From positions 51,398 through 115,397 of the forward strand of contig JAYTOK010000029.1 of the NCBI GenBank assembly GCA_043747835.1: DNA of 64,000 nt, given 5' to 3'. This DNA is from CADEED01 sp043747835 (GTDB lineage: Bacteria; Pseudomonadota; Gammaproteobacteria; Steroidobacterales; Steroidobacteraceae). Below, piece after piece: positions 61,359-64,000 of this stretch. Each line of letters starts with the position of its first letter. The first letter of the stretch is position 1. The notes beneath the pieces were generated by a model. The model had not been told where the DNA came from. It saw only the letters and a list, made by a program, of their open reading frames with translations, and made no database searches. A program made the translations under genes and the position numbers.

Positions 61359-61754
61359 ATGACAGAGCGATCGATCGATGTGGTGCCGGGGCTGGTGCGC
61401 CGGCACAAAGTGAATGGCCGTTGCGTGTACGACGCGGGGGCGAAGCGCGAGCTCGTCACGCGCTGCTTGCAGCCCGGCGTGTCGGTGGCGGGGATGGCAC
61501 TGGCGCACGGAGTGAACGCCAATCTGCTGCGCAAGTGGATCACGCAGCGAGATCGGCCCCGCAGTGCGCGCGGCCTGGAGACGCTGCCGTCGATGCTGCC
61601 GGTGAAGGTGCGCTCGGAGCCAAAGCCAACCGAGGCGCCAACCGCCGAGAGCGTTCTGGAAGTGGTGCTGCCGGGCGGCACGATCCGCATGCGCGGGGCG
61701 ATATCGCGCCCAGCGCTCGAGATGCTGATCGACTGCCTGACGCGCCGCCCGTGA
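61359..61754 (+). CDS. tnpA: IS66 TnpA (OrfA) accessory protein
   Basis: Protein of 131 residues. An HTH of the transposase_8/IS66 OrfA type spans about 25-60 (KRELVTRCLQPGVSVAGMA, then HGVNANLLRKWI), and the C-terminus LEVVLPGGTIRMRG is the usual IS66 OrfA end. ATG 61,359 follows AGGAGG by 9 nt and is preferred to the GTG nine codons upstream. Its stop overlaps the GTG of tnpB. Confidence 0.88.
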   Translation: MTERSIDVVPGLVRRHKVNGRCVYDAGAKRELVTRCLQPGVSVAGMALAHGVNANLLRKWITQRDRPRSARGLETLPSMLPVKVRSEPKPTEAPTAESVLEVVLPGGTIRMRGAISRPALEMLIDCLTRRP

Positions 61755-62098
61755 TCGGGCTACCGGCGGACACGAATGTATGGCTTGCCTCCGGCGTCAC
61801 CGACATGCGGCGCGGGATGTATGGGCTGGCGGCGCTCGTGCAGGTGCAGCTTGTGATGCAGCCATACTCGGGTCATGTGTTTGTCTTCCGCGGCCGACGA
61901 GGAGATCTGATCAAGGTGCTGTGGGCGGATCGGGACGGGCTGTGCCTGTTCGTCAAGCGCCTGGAGCGCGGGCGGTTCGTGTGGCCGCAAGGCGCGAGCG
62001 GCGCGGTGCATTTGACGCCGGCGCAGTTGTCGATGCTGTTGGAGGGGATCGACTGGAGGAGACCAGAGCGGACCTGGCAACCGCTGCATGTTGTGTAG
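61751..62098 (+). CDS. tnpB: IS66 TnpB (OrfB) accessory protein
   Basis: Protein of 115 residues of the IS66 Orf2 family: VWLASGVTDMRRGMYGLAAL, GHVFVFRGRRGDLIKVLWAD, then RLERGRFVWP and LTPAQLSMLLEGIDWRRP are diagnostic. The GTG at 61,751 overlaps the tnpA stop (GTGA). The frame is open upstream inside tnpA but begins outside the family pattern there. Confidence 0.9.
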   Translation: MIGLPADTNVWLASGVTDMRRGMYGLAALVQVQLVMQPYSGHVFVFRGRRGDLIKVLWADRDGLCLFVKRLERGRFVWPQGASGAVHLTPAQLSMLLEGIDWRRPERTWQPLHVV

Positions 62099-62143
62099 TT
62101 AGATGTCGCACGCGCGCAATCATACTTGCGGTAGAATTGCGAT

Positions 62144-63706
62144 GTGGAACTCGACATCGCCACTCTCGGCCAGGAACTCACCGCATTGCGCGCGCGCCTT
62201 GAAGGCCGCGAGGCACTGATCGAGTCGATGAAGGCGGAGATCCTGCGGCTGCGGCGCTGGCGCTTCGGTACCTCCTCAGAATCCATTGATCTTGGCGTCG
62301 TGCCGGAACTACCGTTGAGCGGTGGCGCGAGTGCGCAGCCTGCGCCGATCGAGCCGGTGGCGGATACGCAGCGGAAGCCGCCGCGCCTGGAATCAGTAGA
62401 CTCACCAGGCGAGAAGCGCGCGGGGCGCCGCCCGCTGCGCGAACTGCCGGCCCATCTGCCGCGGGTGCTGCGCGTGCATGAACCGGCCAGCTGTGAGTGT
62501 GTGGGTTGCGGCAAGAAGATGCGCCGGCTCGGCGAAGATGCTTCCGAACAACTCGACTACGTGCCCGGATACTTCCAGGTGATCCGCCACGTGCGTCCGA
62601 AATACTCCTGCGGGGCGTGCGCGCGCATCGTGCAGGCGGCGGCGCCGATGCGCCCGCTGGAGCGGGCACTGCCGACGGCGGCGCTGCTCGCACAAGTCAT
62701 CGGCGCCAAATACGCCGATCACTGCCCGCTGTATCGGCAGTCAGGCATTTACCGACGCGCGCGTGTGGAGTTGCCGCGTGCGCAGCTGGGCGCCTGGGCG
62801 GGTGATAGCGCCAAACTACTCGATCCGCTGGTCGGTGCGCTCGAGCGCTACGTCCTGCGCGCCGTAAAACTGCATGCGGACGACACGCCGGTGCCGGTGC
62901 TCTCGCCGGGTCTGGGCCGAACGCGCACCGCGCGCTTGTGGGCGTATGTGCGCGATGAGCGGCCCGCGGCCGGTCCCGATCCGCCGGCGGTGGTGTACCG
63001 CTACTCGCCGGATCGCAAAGGCGAGTGGCCGCAATCGCACTTGGCATCGTTCAGCGGGATCTTACAAGCCGATGGTTACTCGGGCTTCGGGCCGTTGTAC
63101 GAGAACGGACGCATCGTGGAAGCCGCCTGCTGGGCGCATGCGCGTAGAAAATACTTTGACGTGTATGTTGTCGATCGTTCACCGATCGCCTTCGAGGCGA
63201 TGCGGCGCATCGGGCTCCTGTACGCGATCGAGCGGCAGATCCGCGGATCAGATCCAACAATCCGCCGCACAGCGCGATGGATGAGATCCGCGCCGATCCT
63301 TGCTGAGTTGCACGCCTGGCTCACTGCAACCCAGCGCACGTTGTCGGTGAAATCCCCGCTCGCCGGCGCGATCCAGTACACGCTGACACGCTGGTGCGCG
63401 CTCAATCTTTACATCGAAGACGGCGCCATCGAAATCGACAACAATGCGGCCGAGCGGGCGATCCGCGCACTCGTGCTCGGACGGCGCAACTACTTGTTCG
63501 CTGGATCGGATGCCGGTGGCGAGACGGCCGCACGTATGTACAGCCTCATCGGCACCTGTCGCTTGAACGGCATCGATCCGCATCGCTATCTACAGCATGT
63601 GCTCGAACGCATCGCGGCCCATCCGATCAATCGCATCGAGGAACTGCTGCCGTGGCGCGTTGCTGCGACTCTGAGCGAACCGCTGCATCCGGCAGAAGCG
63701 GCGTGA
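62144..63706 (+). CDS. tnpC: IS66 TnpC DDE transposase
   Basis: Catalytic transposase of 520 residues. An N-terminal leucine-rich coiled coil (LGQELTALRARLEGREAL) is followed by a zinc-finger region (CECVGCGKKM, then KYSCGACARIV). The DDE residues are in KLHADDTPVPVL (D1), SGILQADGYSGFG (D2) and DNNAAERAIRALVLGRRNYLF (E). The sequence is full length with no break, so the element may be active. The start is GTG at 62,144. The stop overlaps the next ORF. Confidence 0.93.
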   Translation: MELDIATLGQELTALRARLEGREALIESMKAEILRLRRWRFGTSSESIDLGVVPELPLSGGASAQPAPIEPVADTQRKPPRLESVDSPGEKRAGRRPLRELPAHLPRVLRVHEPASCECVGCGKKMRRLGEDASEQLDYVPGYFQVIRHVRPKYSCGACARIVQAAAPMRPLERALPTAALLAQVIGAKYADHCPLYRQSGIYRRARVELPRAQLGAWAGDSAKLLDPLVGALERYVLRAVKLHADDTPVPVLSPGLGRTRTARLWAYVRDERPAAGPDPPAVVYRYSPDRKGEWPQSHLASFSGILQADGYSGFGPLYENGRIVEAACWAHARRKYFDVYVVDRSPIAFEAMRRIGLLYAIERQIRGSDPTIRRTARWMRSAPILAELHAWLTATQRTLSVKSPLAGAIQYTLTRWCALNLYIEDGAIEIDNNAAERAIRALVLGRRNYLFAGSDAGGETAARMYSLIGTCRLNGIDPHRYLQHVLERIAAHPINRIEELLPWRVAATLSEPLHPAEAA

Positions 63707-63966
63707 TGTCGCCGCCGTTGCCGAACATCACCGCGTTGATCGAAGGCGGCGGGCAAATCATGATCGGCACCATGAAGCCGCTCACCACCAATACCGCTGT
63801 GGCGCACGACGGTCGAAAGACCCTCGCCATGTTGCGTCGCCGTGCGGGGGAGTCGGTCGATGGGTTGCTGTCCCGCCTCGATGCGGCCATCGCCACTGCG
63901 AAAGCCACCGGCGCCCGCGTCGACGAAATCAACACCGGCTCGGGATCCGTTCGCTACGAAATCTAA
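63706..63966 (+). CDS. Small fourth ORF of the IS66 element
   Basis: Protein of 86 residues beginning with an ATG that overlaps the tnpC stop (TGATG). MSPPLPNITALIEGGGQIMI and VDEINTGSGSVRYEI are visible. It is inside the element, before the right inverted repeat. Extra small ORFs occur in some IS66 members, but I do not know a function. The frame is open upstream over tnpC, where it is a shadow. Confidence 0.6.
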   Translation: MSPPLPNITALIEGGGQIMIGTMKPLTTNTAVAHDGRKTLAMLRRRAGESVDGLLSRLDAAIATAKATGARVDEINTGSGSVRYEI

Positions 63967-63973
63967 CTCGCCG

Positions 63974-64000
63974 TCAATGCGGTCTCGGCATGACGCTTAC
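63974..64000 (-). repeat. IS66 right terminal inverted repeat
   Basis: Ends ...TGACGCTTAC, the complement of the left tip GTAAGCGTCA. It occupies the last 27 bases of the window, so the IS boundary and the window end coincide. Confidence 0.85.

Larger units (their letters stand above)
61280..64000 (+). mobile_element. IS66-family insertion sequence, complete
   Basis: A 2,721-bp element bounded by imperfect inverted repeats that begin GTAAGCGTCA. It carries the IS66 trio tnpA, tnpB and tnpC in overlapping order plus a small fourth ORF. The right end coincides with the last base of the window. Bases 61,272-61,279 (CATGCGCA) are the expected 8-bp target duplication, whose second copy should start at base 64,001. 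Confidence 0.9.

Noticed and set aside
1..64000. CRISPR array, rRNA, or intact tRNA genes
   Set aside because: No regularly spaced repeats, no rRNA-like stretch and no complete cloverleaf was seen; only the half tRNA-Val is present.

Overview
The window is chromosomal DNA from a high-GC Gammaproteobacterium. An MSHA-type pilus operon, a Pil-Chp style chemosensory operon, REP-like palindromes and an oxidative L-arabinose locus fit Xanthomonadales/Steroidobacteraceae-like bacteria, but that placement is inference because no rRNA or marker gene is present. Bases 1 to about 43,690 are a dense core-like chromosome. The rest is an accessory island with looser gene packing, remnants and an insertion sequence.

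Layout. (1) 1-6,093: the 3' end of an MSHA pilus operon (mshL end, mshE, mshG, major pilin, mshC, mshD, mshO, mshP), mostly joined by ATGA overlaps, followed by a secreted M28 peptidase. (2) 17,057 down to 7,931, minus strand: a Pil-Chp-like operon (receiver, CheW, PilJ-like MCP, ChpA-like hybrid kinase) extended by a receiver protein with a low-complexity linker and a Hanks-type Ser/Thr kinase. (3) 29,474 down to 17,255, minus strand: an arabinan/arabinofuranoside operon holding a GguC/AraD1 protein, a YtfQ-YtfR-YtfT-YjfF type furanose ABC importer, an aldose epimerase, GH43, GH51 and GH127 enzymes and a CPBP protein. A LysR regulator and an L-arabonate dehydratase follow on the plus strand. 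Polymer cleavage, furanose uptake and the oxidative arabinose route are therefore linked. (4) 32,397-41,519: a signalling cluster with two very large sensor kinases facing a receiver, a receiver-GGDEF-receiver protein and an HPt protein. (5) 41,537-43,650: a small HEXXH protein, a LOG-family protein and a metallophosphoesterase.

The island begins at 43,689-43,733, a 3' half of a tRNA-Val(CAC) gene that stops exactly at the anticodon loop, the signature of an integrative-element attachment site. Inside are an IS66 TnpB remnant, a tiny secreted YD-repeat protein divergent from a 1,457-residue RHS protein, and a run of short lipoproteins and orphan gene ends behind it. Next come a HEPN protein, a Fic protein, and a 1,495-residue SF1 helicase-nuclease. 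The helicase is followed 1 nt later by a J-domain-like gene carrying an in-frame TAG, then by a DUF2130 coiled-coil protein and a membrane peptidoglycan-binding-domain protein. A complete IS66-family element (61,280-64,000) ends exactly at the window edge and interrupts a small ORF. No integrase and no intact tRNA-Val are in the window, so the island must continue to the right.

The best candidates for something undescribed are the helicase-nuclease / J-domain / DUF2130 module, the secreted YD-repeat plus RHS locus with its trailing remnants, and the Ser/Thr kinase wired into the Pil-Chp operon.
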